Below are positions 8,589-17,254 of a stretch of DNA of 64,000 bases, one piece after another (position 1 is the first letter of the stretch; the number at the start of each line of letters is the position of its first letter). Origin of the DNA: Sporosarcina highlanderae. Its GTDB lineage: Bacteria > Bacillota > Bacilli > Bacillales_A > Planococcaceae. The stretch is from the NCBI RefSeq assembly GCF_030433715.1, contig NZ_JAROCC010000007.1:62001-126000 (forward strand), given 5' to 3'. The position numbers and the translations under genes were made by a program. Under the pieces are notes generated by a model that was given only the letters and a program-made list of their open reading frames with translations, had not been told where the DNA came from and ran no database searches.

Positions 8589-10304
8589 ATGATGTTCAAA
8601 GATCTCGATATTCATGAGGACACAAACACGATTGTCCTATTCAAGGAAACACCGGAAGGATCAAATATGCTTGAGGTAGTTGACATTGACACTGGGCAAA
8701 TCCGGTTTTCAACGAGTGGGAGATATGTGCCTCTCAGTCCAAGGATTTCACCAACAGGTAAAGAAATCGCTTTTGGCTGCATGGATGGGAAAATCTATTC
8801 AATGAGCTTGGTAGATGGAACGATAACCCCACTTGTTGATGCGGAAGGGATGCATTCGGGTTTTGGTGTATGGTCAGCCGATGGGTCCACACTCTGTTTC
8901 AGCAGTTATATAGATTCACAGACACCCCCGGATATTTATACACTCAACATGAATAGTGGGGAGTTAACTCAACATACAAATTGCAATCGGTGCATTGATC
9001 GTTTCCCGCAAATTTCTCCGTGCGGACAATACATAGTATTTACGAGGCACCATTTGGATGAGCCAAATATGCCAAGAAGGGCGATGCTGCTTGACGTAAC
9101 GGATGGGAGGCTTGTTCAACTGCCACAACGGAACGACACTGAAATTGAAATTGACAGGGGATGTTGGAGTGGGGATTCGAAGTATATCATTGTAAGTGAA
9201 CTATCTGGGGATGATAGCTGCTTGCAAATCTATAATGTAAGGTCCAATTCCATCCAAACAACAATTTCTTTTCCTGATCTTCAAGGAGGCGTTTTCTTTC
9301 AACGAGAGGAAAATGTCCTTGTCCTCTGTAAGCACGAAATCGTTGTTACTTCAATGATCGATGGACGAATCGAGGAAAGGTTTCATTTGCCTGATGCTAT
9401 ATCGATTGCACCAACCCAGAGAGGACCGGCAGCAGTCCTGAATCCCGATGAAACAAAGGTTTATATTTGCAATGAAGCATCCTCAGTTTATCAACTTGAT
9501 CTTATGGACGGGGAGTTTGAGTTAATTATAAAGGATATTGTTCAAAACCTGTCGGAAAAGGAAGAATATAAAGTGGTTTCCTATGATGGCCTCCATATTC
9601 CGGTTCATCATTTCAAACCTGAAACCGCGAAAGACTTAGGCGTTTTATTCGTAATTGGTGGTCCAGGTGAACAACTCGATGACGATGACCCAATCTTGAT
9701 GAAATTATTTAATGAAGGCTATGAAGTCATCATGCCTGCTTATCGTGGCTGCGCGGGATTTGGACAGGAATATCAAAACGCAAATAAAGGTCTATATGGA
9801 AAAGGTGATGTGGAAGACATCATCTCCTGTGCGAAAGATTGGAAAAAACGAAATGCCAATCGTCCATTAGCTATTGTCGGGTATAGCTATGGTGGATTCC
9901 TTACATTCCTATCCATGGCACATAGTGAACAGCCATTTGATAGGGGAGCCGCATTATGGGCGGTAACATCCCTCGAGCATTTAGGCTATCATCTTCCGCG
10001 GGCATTCCCAAGTGATCCCGTTGAAAAACAGGAAGCGATGATGAAACGTAATCCGTTACTTCAAACAGGTTTTATTCAAAGACCGCTCCTGATTTTACAT
10101 GGCGGGCAAGACACAACCTCAACGAATGAAGAGGTTCTAACAATACAACAGAAGATTGAAGAAAAGGGAAGCCGATGTGAATTAATCATTTACGAGGATG
10201 GGGCACATGGGTTGAAAAATCATCGGAAAGAACTTTTCGAGGAATTACTGTCTTTTTTGGATGGGACACATGTGACGTATCCAACAGAGGAGGCGAGTAA
10301 ATGA
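8589..10304 (+). CDS. S9-family (prolyl oligopeptidase-like) serine hydrolase with N-terminal beta-propeller
   Basis: 571 residues. The first 300 or so form WD-like propeller blades (ISPTGKEIAF, GVWSADGSTLCFSS, QISPCGQYIVF). The C-terminal alpha/beta hydrolase has the nucleophile motif GYSYGG (about 440), an acid in LHGGQDTTS and the histidine in DGAHG. Family members cleave acyl or dipeptidyl groups from short peptides. There is no signal peptide, so it is probably cytosolic. Its stop overlaps the next start (ATGA), indicating coupled translation. Confidence 0.88.
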   Translation: MMFKDLDIHEDTNTIVLFKETPEGSNMLEVVDIDTGQIRFSTSGRYVPLSPRISPTGKEIAFGCMDGKIYSMSLVDGTITPLVDAEGMHSGFGVWSADGSTLCFSSYIDSQTPPDIYTLNMNSGELTQHTNCNRCIDRFPQISPCGQYIVFTRHHLDEPNMPRRAMLLDVTDGRLVQLPQRNDTEIEIDRGCWSGDSKYIIVSELSGDDSCLQIYNVRSNSIQTTISFPDLQGGVFFQREENVLVLCKHEIVVTSMIDGRIEERFHLPDAISIAPTQRGPAAVLNPDETKVYICNEASSVYQLDLMDGEFELIIKDIVQNLSEKEEYKVVSYDGLHIPVHHFKPETAKDLGVLFVIGGPGEQLDDDDPILMKLFNEGYEVIMPAYRGCAGFGQEYQNANKGLYGKGDVEDIISCAKDWKKRNANRPLAIVGYSYGGFLTFLSMAHSEQPFDRGAALWAVTSLEHLGYHLPRAFPSDPVEKQEAMMKRNPLLQTGFIQRPLLILHGGQDTTSTNEEVLTIQQKIEEKGSRCELIIYEDGAHGLKNHRKELFEELLSFLDGTHVTYPTEEASK

Positions 10305-10840
10305 AGAATAATAACCATGCGCTTGTAATCGGTGGAACAGGCATGCTTGCAGGTGTATCGAAGTTTTTGGCAAGAGAAGGTTTTTTGGTTTCGGTTATTG
10401 GTAGGACAGAGATGAAGTTCGAACGATTGATAGCAGGGAGTCCACCCGACACTATTTTCCCCATCCAAGTTGACTACGATTCACATGCACTTTTTTCAGA
10501 AGTTGAAAAAGCGATTGCGGAACGGGATCCATTTAAGATAGTCGTGAGCTGGACACCTAATTATCGTGCGTTAGAACAAATTTGTGAAATGAATGCTCAA
10601 GCTACTTCGTTCCGTCTGATTCATGTGAAAGGGAGCCGTCGATATTTTGAAGATGAAGAAATTCCAATCCCAGTCAATTGTGAATATGAGAAAGTATTCC
10701 TTGGGTTTGTGAAAGAGGGAGGAACTTCAAGATGGCTGACAAATGATGAAATCGCTGGCGGGGTCATTGAACAGATTGTGAATAAGAAGGCCGAGAGGAT
10801 AATCGGGCAACTTCACCCATATAGCGAAAGACCGAGTTAG
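10301..10840 (+). CDS. Rossmann-fold short-chain dehydrogenase-like protein
   Basis: A 179-residue protein with a dinucleotide-binding N-terminus ALVIGGTGMLAGVS and a basic SVIGRTE at the end of strand beta2, suggesting NADP(H). It lacks the SDR catalytic YxxxK and is shorter than classical SDRs (about 250). It may be an NmrA-like sensor or a minimal reductase. It overlaps the upstream peptidase gene by four bases. Confidence 0.7.
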   Translation: MKNNNHALVIGGTGMLAGVSKFLAREGFLVSVIGRTEMKFERLIAGSPPDTIFPIQVDYDSHALFSEVEKAIAERDPFKIVVSWTPNYRALEQICEMNAQATSFRLIHVKGSRRYFEDEEIPIPVNCEYEKVFLGFVKEGGTSRWLTNDEIAGGVIEQIVNKKAERIIGQLHPYSERPS

Positions 10841-10852
10841 GGGCGAAAATAC

Positions 10853-11407
10853 ATGTTAAAGAGAAAGTATGGGAGCAGATATGACTGGAAACGGATATTA
10901 AAGAAAAGTTATGTGGAAAAGTATTATGAAACTGCACAATTCACAGGTCATGTGAGCCTTTTCCGTATGAATGAAGTGAGTGAGCCTTTATTCAAAATGT
11001 ATGGTAAAAAAAATACTTGTATCGCTGCCAAAGGGTATAGTTGGCTGCAACATTTTCCAGATGATGAACATTATTCGGTTACAACCGTTTTTAATGATGA
11101 AAATCAAGTTGTCCAATGGTATATCGACATTTGTAAGCAAAATGGCTATTGTGAAACGAACGGTCCGTGGATGGATGATTTGTTTTTGGATCTAATTGTC
11201 CTGCCTACAGGAGAACTGATTGAGAAAGATGAAGATGAACTTGAAGATGCGCTTAATAAAGAAATCATAACGAAACATGATTATGACCAAGCATGGTTGG
11301 AAAATAGGAAGCTAAAAACATTGATTGAAGATAGGCGATTTGACCTCCTTGAATTGGCCAATGTGCATTTCGCGGAATTAGCCAAGAACATAACTATAAA
11401 GGAATGA
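10853..11407 (+). CDS. DUF402 nucleoside di-/triphosphate phosphatase-like protein
   Basis: A 184-residue protein with the DUF402 core: YSWLQHFPDDEHYSVTTVFN, then WYIDICKQNG and the acidic block DDLFLDLIVLPTGE with DEDEL. Characterised members (Ntdp, FomD-like) use these aspartates to bind divalent metal and hydrolyse nucleotides or cytidylylated intermediates. The assignment rests on motif order; the true substrate is unknown. It sits among other nucleotide-acting enzymes. ATG at 10853 follows a weak GGGGCG. Confidence 0.75.
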   Translation: MLKRKYGSRYDWKRILKKSYVEKYYETAQFTGHVSLFRMNEVSEPLFKMYGKKNTCIAAKGYSWLQHFPDDEHYSVTTVFNDENQVVQWYIDICKQNGYCETNGPWMDDLFLDLIVLPTGELIEKDEDELEDALNKEIITKHDYDQAWLENRKLKTLIEDRRFDLLELANVHFAELAKNITIKE

Positions 11408-11412
11408 ATTAA

Positions 11413-11718
11413 ATGGAAGAACGATTCCACGTAACAGAAACAGAAAGAGAGAAAGTATTGAAAAATTATTTTAGGAAAGGATTGGATGGTCCGCTTGATA
11501 CTTTTCCAAGTAAAGAAAAAAGGAAGTTTGTTATTGCCCAAGAAATAATCAAACGGTTTGAAGTAGGAAAAATGTACAAAGAAAAAGAGATAAATGAAAT
11601 TTTAATAGAGATATATCCTGATTTTGCAACCATCCGACGTTTTTTCATAGACTATGGTTTCATGAATCGCAGTGATGATGGGATGGAGTATTGGGTTGGA
11701 AATAAGGAAGTTAGATAA
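11413..11718 (+). CDS. Stand-alone DUF2087 domain protein
   Basis: A 101-residue protein with LDTFPSKEKRKFVIAQEI, then YKEKEINEILIEIYPDFATIRRFFIDYGFMNR, the winged-helix-like signature of DUF2087. In many bacteria this domain is fused behind an ArsR-type HTH; here it stands alone. Nucleic-acid or regulator binding is inferred only. A 29-codon frame starting at 11719 directly behind the stop has no ribosome site and looks spurious; the gap to 11851 otherwise shows nothing. Confidence 0.75.
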   Translation: MEERFHVTETEREKVLKNYFRKGLDGPLDTFPSKEKRKFVIAQEIIKRFEVGKMYKEKEINEILIEIYPDFATIRRFFIDYGFMNRSDDGMEYWVGNKEVR

Positions 11719-11851
11719 ATGCGAAATCAGTTCAAGCTGATTAGAAAAACAGAAACTATACATTTCGAGACTACGTTGCCAAAGGTAAAACAGTACGGGA
11801 GGAAATGAAGAGGTATAGAGGAAATTGAAATGATAAAAAGGTAGTGAAATT

Positions 11852-12418
11852 ATGATTCATAACGAGGAGGATGTCATCCGCTTGATTTCTGAAGACGAGT
11901 GGATGATGGATATTTTAAGGAGTTCGCAGTTTTTGAATTTGCCGGATTGGTGGGTGTGTGCAGGCTTCGTGAGATCAAAAATTTGGGATGTGCTTCATGA
12001 GTTTGATGAGAGAACTCCTTTGCCGGATATCGACGTAATTTATTTTGATCCATCTAACGTGGATGAAAAAATAGAAAAAAGTTATGAAAATATACTAATG
12101 CTGAATCATCCTACAATTCCATGGTCTGTAAAAAATCAAGCAAGAATGCATACTGTGAACAACGACTGTCCTTATTTGTCTTCCACTGAAGCAATAGCCA
12201 AATTTCCTGAAACAGCTACTGCGTTAGGCGTGAAACTTGATGAAGGAAAGATTGTGTTGACTGCTCCGCATGGAGTACAGGATGTGGTCAACTTTAACGT
12301 AAGACCAACACCTTACTTTTGTGAAACAGAAGTAAGGTTAGAATATTATCGTCAACGAGTTTATAAGAAAAACTGGAAGTCGGTTTGGCAAAAGGTTGAA
12401 GTTTTACAAAATGAATAG
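11852..12418 (+). CDS. Nucleotidyltransferase-like protein (NTP_transf_6, DUF925)
   Basis: A 188-residue protein with the family hallmark WWVCAGFVRSKIWDVLH followed by PDIDVIYFDPSN, the D-x-D metal-binding motif of the polymerase-beta-like fold. C-terminal signatures include TEAIAKFPETATALGV and APHGVQDVVNFNVRPTP. Members of this family have no established substrate. ATG at 11852 has a weak upstream AAGGTAG. The next gene starts 18 bases after the stop. Confidence 0.82.
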   Translation: MIHNEEDVIRLISEDEWMMDILRSSQFLNLPDWWVCAGFVRSKIWDVLHEFDERTPLPDIDVIYFDPSNVDEKIEKSYENILMLNHPTIPWSVKNQARMHTVNNDCPYLSSTEAIAKFPETATALGVKLDEGKIVLTAPHGVQDVVNFNVRPTPYFCETEVRLEYYRQRVYKKNWKSVWQKVEVLQNE

Positions 12419-12436
12419 TAGTAAGGGGGGCAATCC

Positions 12437-13567
12437 TTGAAATTCACTATAAAGAATTCGTTTTTTACAGAAATCGTTTCCGAATTGTATAAAATATCTT
12501 CGACTAAAAGTCTGCTCCCGATCCTGTCTGGGATTAAAATCGAAGCAACGAAAGACAGCGTTGTGCTAACCGGTGGAAATTCAGAAGTATTCATTGAAAA
12601 GAAAATACCTCGACAGATAAATGGGGAGGCAGTCATTGAAATATACGAAACTGGAAGCGTTGTTGTATTATCAAAGCATTTTATAAATCTCCTGAAAAAA
12701 TTGCCTGATGACATTGAGATATCGTCTGACGGTATACAATTGGTCCTCATCAAGTCCGGTGATATTGTAACGAAAATGAATGGAATAGCTGCCGTCGATT
12801 ATCCAAAACTACCCGAGGTTAAAATTCTTCAAACAGTTACGCTCAATTTTACTTCATTAAAAGAAGTGATAAAACAAGTAGTATTTGCTGTTTCTAAAAG
12901 TGAAGCAAAACCGGTGCTTACTGGCGTGAAGATGGAGTTTGTAAAGAACAAGCTTATTTGTACTGCAACAGATTCTCATCGCTTATCACGTAAAGAGACT
13001 CAAATCACTTTCAATGAAAGGGATCATTCAGTTATCGTGCCAAGTAAAAGCTTGCTGGAACTACTCCAATTGAAGGAATCGGGATCAGCTACAATACAAA
13101 TTTCCATAGCGAATAACCTGATTGTGTTTTCTACAGAAAATACGATCTTGTATTCTGTATTGATTGAAGGGAACTACCCGAACACCCAATCATTGATTCC
13201 AACCGACTTTGTTACAAAGATAACGATGAATACACAATCCTTAATAGCAGGGATTGACCGGGCTTGTGTTTTCTCCGAGGAATGGAAGCATAATAATGTT
13301 CATTTTACTTTAATCGAAAATACCGTTTTAAAAATAACAACAAAATCAGCAGGAATCGGAATGATCGAAGAACAACAAAGAATTAGCAAAGTGGATGGAG
13401 TACCCGTTATTGACATGACCTTCGATGGCCGGCTCTTTCTCGATGCGTTAAAAGGGATTCAGGAAGAACAGGTGACAATTAGTTTTTGCGGAGTTATGAA
13501 ACCGGCGGTCATTAGGCCTGAAACCGAGACATCTTACGTGCAGCTAATTTCACCGTTGCGAACTTAA
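12437..13567 (+). CDS. DNA polymerase III beta-clamp paralogue (DnaN-like)
   Basis: A 376-residue protein with the three-fold repeated clamp architecture and the usual full length. Recognisable parts are LPILSGIKIEATKDSVVLTG (domain I), KPVLTGVKMEF...TATDSHRLSRKE (domain II) and a C-terminal VQLISPLRT resembling the canonical end of DnaN. It is far from dnaA/gyrB and divergent from the housekeeping clamp, so it is a second clamp. Several Bacillus genomes carry such a DnaN2; its role (repair, translesion synthesis or a mobile-element relic) is not settled. TTG start after GGGGGG. Confidence 0.85.
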   Translation: MKFTIKNSFFTEIVSELYKISSTKSLLPILSGIKIEATKDSVVLTGGNSEVFIEKKIPRQINGEAVIEIYETGSVVVLSKHFINLLKKLPDDIEISSDGIQLVLIKSGDIVTKMNGIAAVDYPKLPEVKILQTVTLNFTSLKEVIKQVVFAVSKSEAKPVLTGVKMEFVKNKLICTATDSHRLSRKETQITFNERDHSVIVPSKSLLELLQLKESGSATIQISIANNLIVFSTENTILYSVLIEGNYPNTQSLIPTDFVTKITMNTQSLIAGIDRACVFSEEWKHNNVHFTLIENTVLKITTKSAGIGMIEEQQRISKVDGVPVIDMTFDGRLFLDALKGIQEEQVTISFCGVMKPAVIRPETETSYVQLISPLRT

Positions 13568-13583
13568 TAAAGGGGGATTGGAA

Positions 13584-14060
13584 ATGGGCTATATTGAAGA
13601 ATTGCGCAAGTTGGTTGGGCACCGGCCACTGATTTTTGTAGGTTCTGTTGTTATTGTCGTTGATGCAGAGGGTAGTATTTTGTTGCAGCAAAGGAAGTTT
13701 CCAGAGGGGGCATGGGGAATTCCGGGCGGATTGATGGAGTTAGGGGAGTCAACGGAAGATGTCGCAAGGCGTGAACTCTTTGAAGAAACGCGGCTACAGG
13801 TGGATGAATTGACATTGATCAATGTTTATTCCGGCCCAGAGCATTTCATTCGAGCGGCAAATGGGGATGAGTTTTATGTCGTAACAACCGCCTATTATGC
13901 GGAAAATGCAATAGGGGATCTTATTGTAGATCATGCTGAGTCAATTACATTTAAATACTTTCAACCCCATGAGTTGCCGAGGAATATTGTTAAAAGTCAT
14001 AGAAATATATTGGATGAATTCCTCTCGAAGCATTACAAGTTTTTGAGTACGGTTAAATAG
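13584..14060 (+). CDS. Nudix hydrolase (first of a paralogous pair)
   Basis: The Nudix box runs GGLMELGESTEDVARREL then FEETRLQ near residues 45-68. N-terminal MGYIEELRKLVGHRP is almost the same as in the Nudix gene at 15411, so these two are duplicates separated by two other genes. The substrate is probably a nucleoside diphosphate linked to another group. I chose ATG at 13584 (seven bases from AGGGGG) over TTG at 13578. Confidence 0.88.
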   Translation: MGYIEELRKLVGHRPLIFVGSVVIVVDAEGSILLQQRKFPEGAWGIPGGLMELGESTEDVARRELFEETRLQVDELTLINVYSGPEHFIRAANGDEFYVVTTAYYAENAIGDLIVDHAESITFKYFQPHELPRNIVKSHRNILDEFLSKHYKFLSTVK

Positions 14061-14078
14061 TTTTCAGGAAATGGGGCT

Positions 14079-14537
14079 ATGTGGATGAAACAATGGACGA
14101 AGGAAATTGAGATTGAGGCGCCAATCGAACAAGTTTGGAAGCTCTTAAATGGATCATTGGACGACATGCAAAAGATCATGCCACAAGTTGTTTCAAATGA
14201 ACCTGTCACCATTACTGAGGGAATGGTTGGGAGTATACATTTGCAAAAGTATAAAGAAGGCAAGCGGGTCATGGAGTATGAGGTCGAAACACTCGACTAT
14301 TTAGATTTTCCGAATGAAAAAAAGTTGAAAGTTGGTTTTACTCTTGGAGGGATGTTTGAAATAACAGCTAATTATGACCTTATTAAGATGGATAATGAAA
14401 AAACTAAATTTATTTATACTACAACAAACAGACCGTTGAAATGGTTTGTAAAAATCTTTTTGCTATTTTCCAATGAGAAAGTAGTTGTCGATTTTGTACA
14501 GCGAGTGAAAAAGGTTGCAGAAAATAAGGGGGCGTAA
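14079..14537 (+). CDS. SRPBCC-fold (polyketide cyclase-like) protein
   Basis: A 152-residue helix-grip protein. The N-terminus KEIEIEAPIEQVWKLLNG is the standard opening of START/SRPBCC proteins, and the C-terminal helix has FVQRVKKVAEN. It would bind a hydrophobic ligand in a central cavity. Neither ligand nor partner is predictable. It lies between two Nudix-type genes in the same direction. Confidence 0.75.
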   Translation: MWMKQWTKEIEIEAPIEQVWKLLNGSLDDMQKIMPQVVSNEPVTITEGMVGSIHLQKYKEGKRVMEYEVETLDYLDFPNEKKLKVGFTLGGMFEITANYDLIKMDNEKTKFIYTTTNRPLKWFVKIFLLFSNEKVVVDFVQRVKKVAENKGA

Positions 14538-14540
14538 ATC

Positions 14541-15401
14541 ATGAATCAAGCCGCAAAGGATTATTGGGAACAATTTTGGGGAGAGAAAGAACGTCCAGCA
14601 AATGTCAGTGCCTGGATGTTCGGTGAAGCGGTGGATGAGTTAGCGCAAGCGGTTATAGAAGGAAGAAAGACGGCGACCTGTTCAGCGCATGTTTTATTTG
14701 GTCTGGAGAATGAACCGATTCCAGTAATTGACGAGTACAGCATTATCCTAAATAGCCAAAATGAGCCAGTCGCAATCATTAAAACGGTAGATGTTTCTGT
14801 TACACCGATGAATGAAGTGACAGAGGAGTTTGCTTTGGCGGAAGGTGATGGATCTTATCGGAATTGGAAGGAGATTCATGAACGCTATTTCAAACGAGAA
14901 CTGGACAAGTTTGGTTTAGAGTTCACCGAAGATATGTTACTTGTCTGCGAGCGTTTTGAATTGGTTGATGTGAAACAAAGTGAAGAGCGAATGAATCCCA
15001 AATTATTAAGGGTTGGCACTACATATCTTCCTGTATCCAATGTTGAAGAGGCTGCTGAGTGGTATGTAGAAAAGTTAGATGCAGAATTAACTTATCAAGA
15101 CGAAGACAAGGCGATTCTAAATTTGGCTAACCAAAGTTTCTTCCTTGTAAACGCGAAAGAAAATGAGACTGCTAACTTTTGGGATGCCTATGGGAATGAA
15201 CGCTTTTCTCTTACATTTGAAGTCAATGGGGAAGAAGCTATAAAAATGCTACGTGAAGATTTAATCGAACGTGGCGTGAAGCTTGGAGAGATTGAAAAAC
15301 GGGGACATGCAGGTATCAATTTTGTGTTTTCGGACTTGGACGGAAATCGGTTTGATGTTTGGAGCGAATTAAGTCCTTCATTTAATAAATATAGAAATTA
15401 G
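14541..15401 (+). CDS. Fusion of an ASCH domain and a glyoxalase/VOC domain
   Basis: Residues about 1-145 match ASCH proteins (YWEQFWGE..., VIEGRKTATCSAH, WKEIHERYFKRELDKFG), a PUA-like fold seen in RNA- or nucleoside-processing proteins. Residues about 152-286 match the vicinal oxygen chelate fold (VGTTYLPVSNVEEAAEWYVEKLDAEL and INFVFSDLDGNRFDVWSE). The join is a short linker (KQSEERMNPK) in one uninterrupted frame, so the fusion is real in this sequence. ATG follows GGGGGCG. Both domains usually occur alone. Confidence 0.85.
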   Translation: MNQAAKDYWEQFWGEKERPANVSAWMFGEAVDELAQAVIEGRKTATCSAHVLFGLENEPIPVIDEYSIILNSQNEPVAIIKTVDVSVTPMNEVTEEFALAEGDGSYRNWKEIHERYFKRELDKFGLEFTEDMLLVCERFELVDVKQSEERMNPKLLRVGTTYLPVSNVEEAAEWYVEKLDAELTYQDEDKAILNLANQSFFLVNAKENETANFWDAYGNERFSLTFEVNGEEAIKMLREDLIERGVKLGEIEKRGHAGINFVFSDLDGNRFDVWSELSPSFNKYRN

Positions 15402-15410
15402 GGGTACATC

Positions 15411-15869
15411 ATGGGGTATATAAAAGAATTAAGAAAATTAGTTGGTTCACGGCCGATAATTATGGTAGGTGCAAGTGTAATGGTATTAGATTCAAAGAGT
15501 CGAATCCTCTTACAACTGCGAACGGATAATAACTGCTGGGGGTTACCCGGAGGTTCCATGGAACTTGGCGAATCCTTGGAAGACGTGGCAATGCGGGAGC
15601 TACATGAGGAAACAAATCTAATTGCAAACGAACTATCATTATTTAATGTTTATTCAGGAAAGGAACTATATTATCGCTATCCACATGGTGATGAAGTGTA
15701 TAACGTTGTAGCCACTTTCATTTGTAAAAATTATAACGGAGAATTAATGGCGGATAAGAATGAAGTATCGTCTTTGGAATTCTTTTCGATTGACGATTTG
15801 CCAAGCAACATAAGCCCGCCAGAATTGCCGATTCTCACTGACTATATTCAAAACCATAGGGGGAAATGA
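15411..15869 (+). CDS. Nudix hydrolase (second of a paralogous pair)
   Basis: The Nudix box GGSMELGESLEDVAMREL plus HEETNL lies near residues 45-68. It is collinear with the Nudix protein encoded at 13584 over its whole length, including MGYIKELRKLVGSRP and FNVYSGKE. A local duplication is the likely origin. The HIT gene begins four bases after its stop. Confidence 0.88.
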   Translation: MGYIKELRKLVGSRPIIMVGASVMVLDSKSRILLQLRTDNNCWGLPGGSMELGESLEDVAMRELHEETNLIANELSLFNVYSGKELYYRYPHGDEVYNVVATFICKNYNGELMADKNEVSSLEFFSIDDLPSNISPPELPILTDYIQNHRGK

Positions 15870-15872
15870 GTC

Positions 15873-16328
15873 ATGAAAGAATCTTGTTTCATCTGCGATA
15901 AGCATCAGGGGAAAATTCAGACAGATGGCATCACCATCTACGATGATGAATTTGTCTATGTTGGTCATATCGATAATAACGGCGAACCTACGTATTTAGG
16001 TCACCTAATGATTGATCTCAAAAGGCACGCACCAACACTTGGTGATATGAACAAACGTGAAGCAATGGCCTTTGGAAGCATTACGGCAAGGGTGAGCAGA
16101 GCTTTGATGGATAGTGAAAATGCAGAACATATCTATTCGCTCGTTTCAGGAAACTCAGTTCCACATTTGCATATGCATTTAGTGCCACGGTATGTAGGAA
16201 CTCCAAAAGAATATTGGGGACCGATGTCCGTCCATGGCTGGACCGGCGCCCCGGTAGGTGGAAAAAAAGAAGTGATGGAACTTTGTTTACGAATAAAAAC
16301 CTATTTGGAAACACATAACCATGAATAG
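15873..16328 (+). CDS. HIT-family nucleotide hydrolase/transferase
   Basis: A 151-residue protein with the histidine triad HLHMHLVPR near residue 105 and the N-terminal CFICDKHQG pair of cysteines. HIT proteins act on nucleotides with alpha-phosphate substituents such as AMP-NH2 or dinucleoside polyphosphates. Its stop overlaps the start of the PP2C-like gene by eight bases, suggesting coupling. Confidence 0.88.
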   Translation: MKESCFICDKHQGKIQTDGITIYDDEFVYVGHIDNNGEPTYLGHLMIDLKRHAPTLGDMNKREAMAFGSITARVSRALMDSENAEHIYSLVSGNSVPHLHMHLVPRYVGTPKEYWGPMSVHGWTGAPVGGKKEVMELCLRIKTYLETHNHE

Positions 16329-17115
16329 TTTTACTTGGGTAGGAAGTGACTGTCATTACATCGATCAACCCTTTGTACAATCAATAGGTAACGTAACTGT
16401 TGGGCTCTATGGTGGCAACTCATCGGCAGGTCAATATAAGAATGAAGATGGATGTGTCATTTGGGTCGGTGAAGATTGGGAGTTAGCCGCAGTTCTCGAT
16501 GCGCATTATAGTGCCGAAAGTGCAGAGCTTGTAGTCCGTATATTAGAGGAATACAAACAAGACCTTATTAGTGTACTGAACAAGTCCGGACCTCCACAAT
16601 TTCGTTCTGTGGAAAACAAGCTTCTAAAAATCTTCCAAAGTGTTGAGTTTCTCGACAATTGCAAAAGCATTAAAGGTGAGACAGCTTGTCTGATCTGTAT
16701 CCGAAAAGAGAATTATCTTTGGTGGTTTTCCGTCGGAGATTGCGTAGTTTATGTTTTTCATCAGGATTTTATTGCATTAGACCAATTTCAGTTGAATCAA
16801 AGGCAATTCTATGAGTGGATTGGTAAAGTGAATACATTTGATAAATCCATTCCGTGCTATACGTCCGGTATTCGCGAATTAAGAAAAGGGACAAATCGTA
16901 TCTTTATGACGACAGATGGTTTGCTTGAATGCCCAGGAGAACCCTTCATAAACCCTGTCGATTTAGCAGATATACTAACAAGTGGAGAACCTGACGTCAT
17001 CTTTTCTGTTATTCTTGATAAAATCATAAAGAATAATGTAAGAGACAGTACGACGATGATTGCTTGGAGCATGGACATATCGAAACAGGGTAGTATTCCA
17101 AGTGATTTTGAGTGA
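16321..17115 (+). CDS. PP2C-like serine/threonine phosphatase
   Basis: A 264-residue protein in which the PP2C motif order is visible. There is an early NEDGCVIW, the metal-binding LDAH (about 59-62, usually DGHG), GETACLICI, the GDC turn in FSVGDCVVYV, TTDGLLEC, and RDSTTMIAW at the end. The core glycine of DGHG is altered, so activity needs proof. It ends the collinear array that begins at 8.0 kb; no kinase or anti-sigma partner is adjacent. Confidence 0.75.
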   Translation: MNSFTWVGSDCHYIDQPFVQSIGNVTVGLYGGNSSAGQYKNEDGCVIWVGEDWELAAVLDAHYSAESAELVVRILEEYKQDLISVLNKSGPPQFRSVENKLLKIFQSVEFLDNCKSIKGETACLICIRKENYLWWFSVGDCVVYVFHQDFIALDQFQLNQRQFYEWIGKVNTFDKSIPCYTSGIRELRKGTNRIFMTTDGLLECPGEPFINPVDLADILTSGEPDVIFSVILDKIIKNNVRDSTTMIAWSMDISKQGSIPSDFE

Positions 17116-17167
17116 ATTGTCCTTTAGCAGATTGGCCAGAGAATAATAAAACACATCAAGGGCATAC

Positions 17168-17219
17168 TTGACATGTCACTGAAAGGTGTCGTATTATTAA
17201 TTTCGAATAGGACACCTTT
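17168..17219 (+). promoter_or_regulatory. SigmaA-type promoter with inverted repeats upstream of the ArsR/AHSA1 pair
   Basis: TTGACA (17168-17173) and TATTAT (17192-17197) are 18 bases apart. A palindrome TGACATGTCA overlaps the -35. A second repeat AAAGGTGTC / GACACCTTT (17182-17190, 17211-17219) brackets the -10, followed by another AGTGTC. This is the layout expected for autorepression by the ArsR-type gene just downstream. The second repeat could also act as a terminator hairpin. Confidence 0.65.
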
Positions 17220-17254
17220 TAGTGTCGTCTTTGAAAGATCAAGGGGGAGTGATC

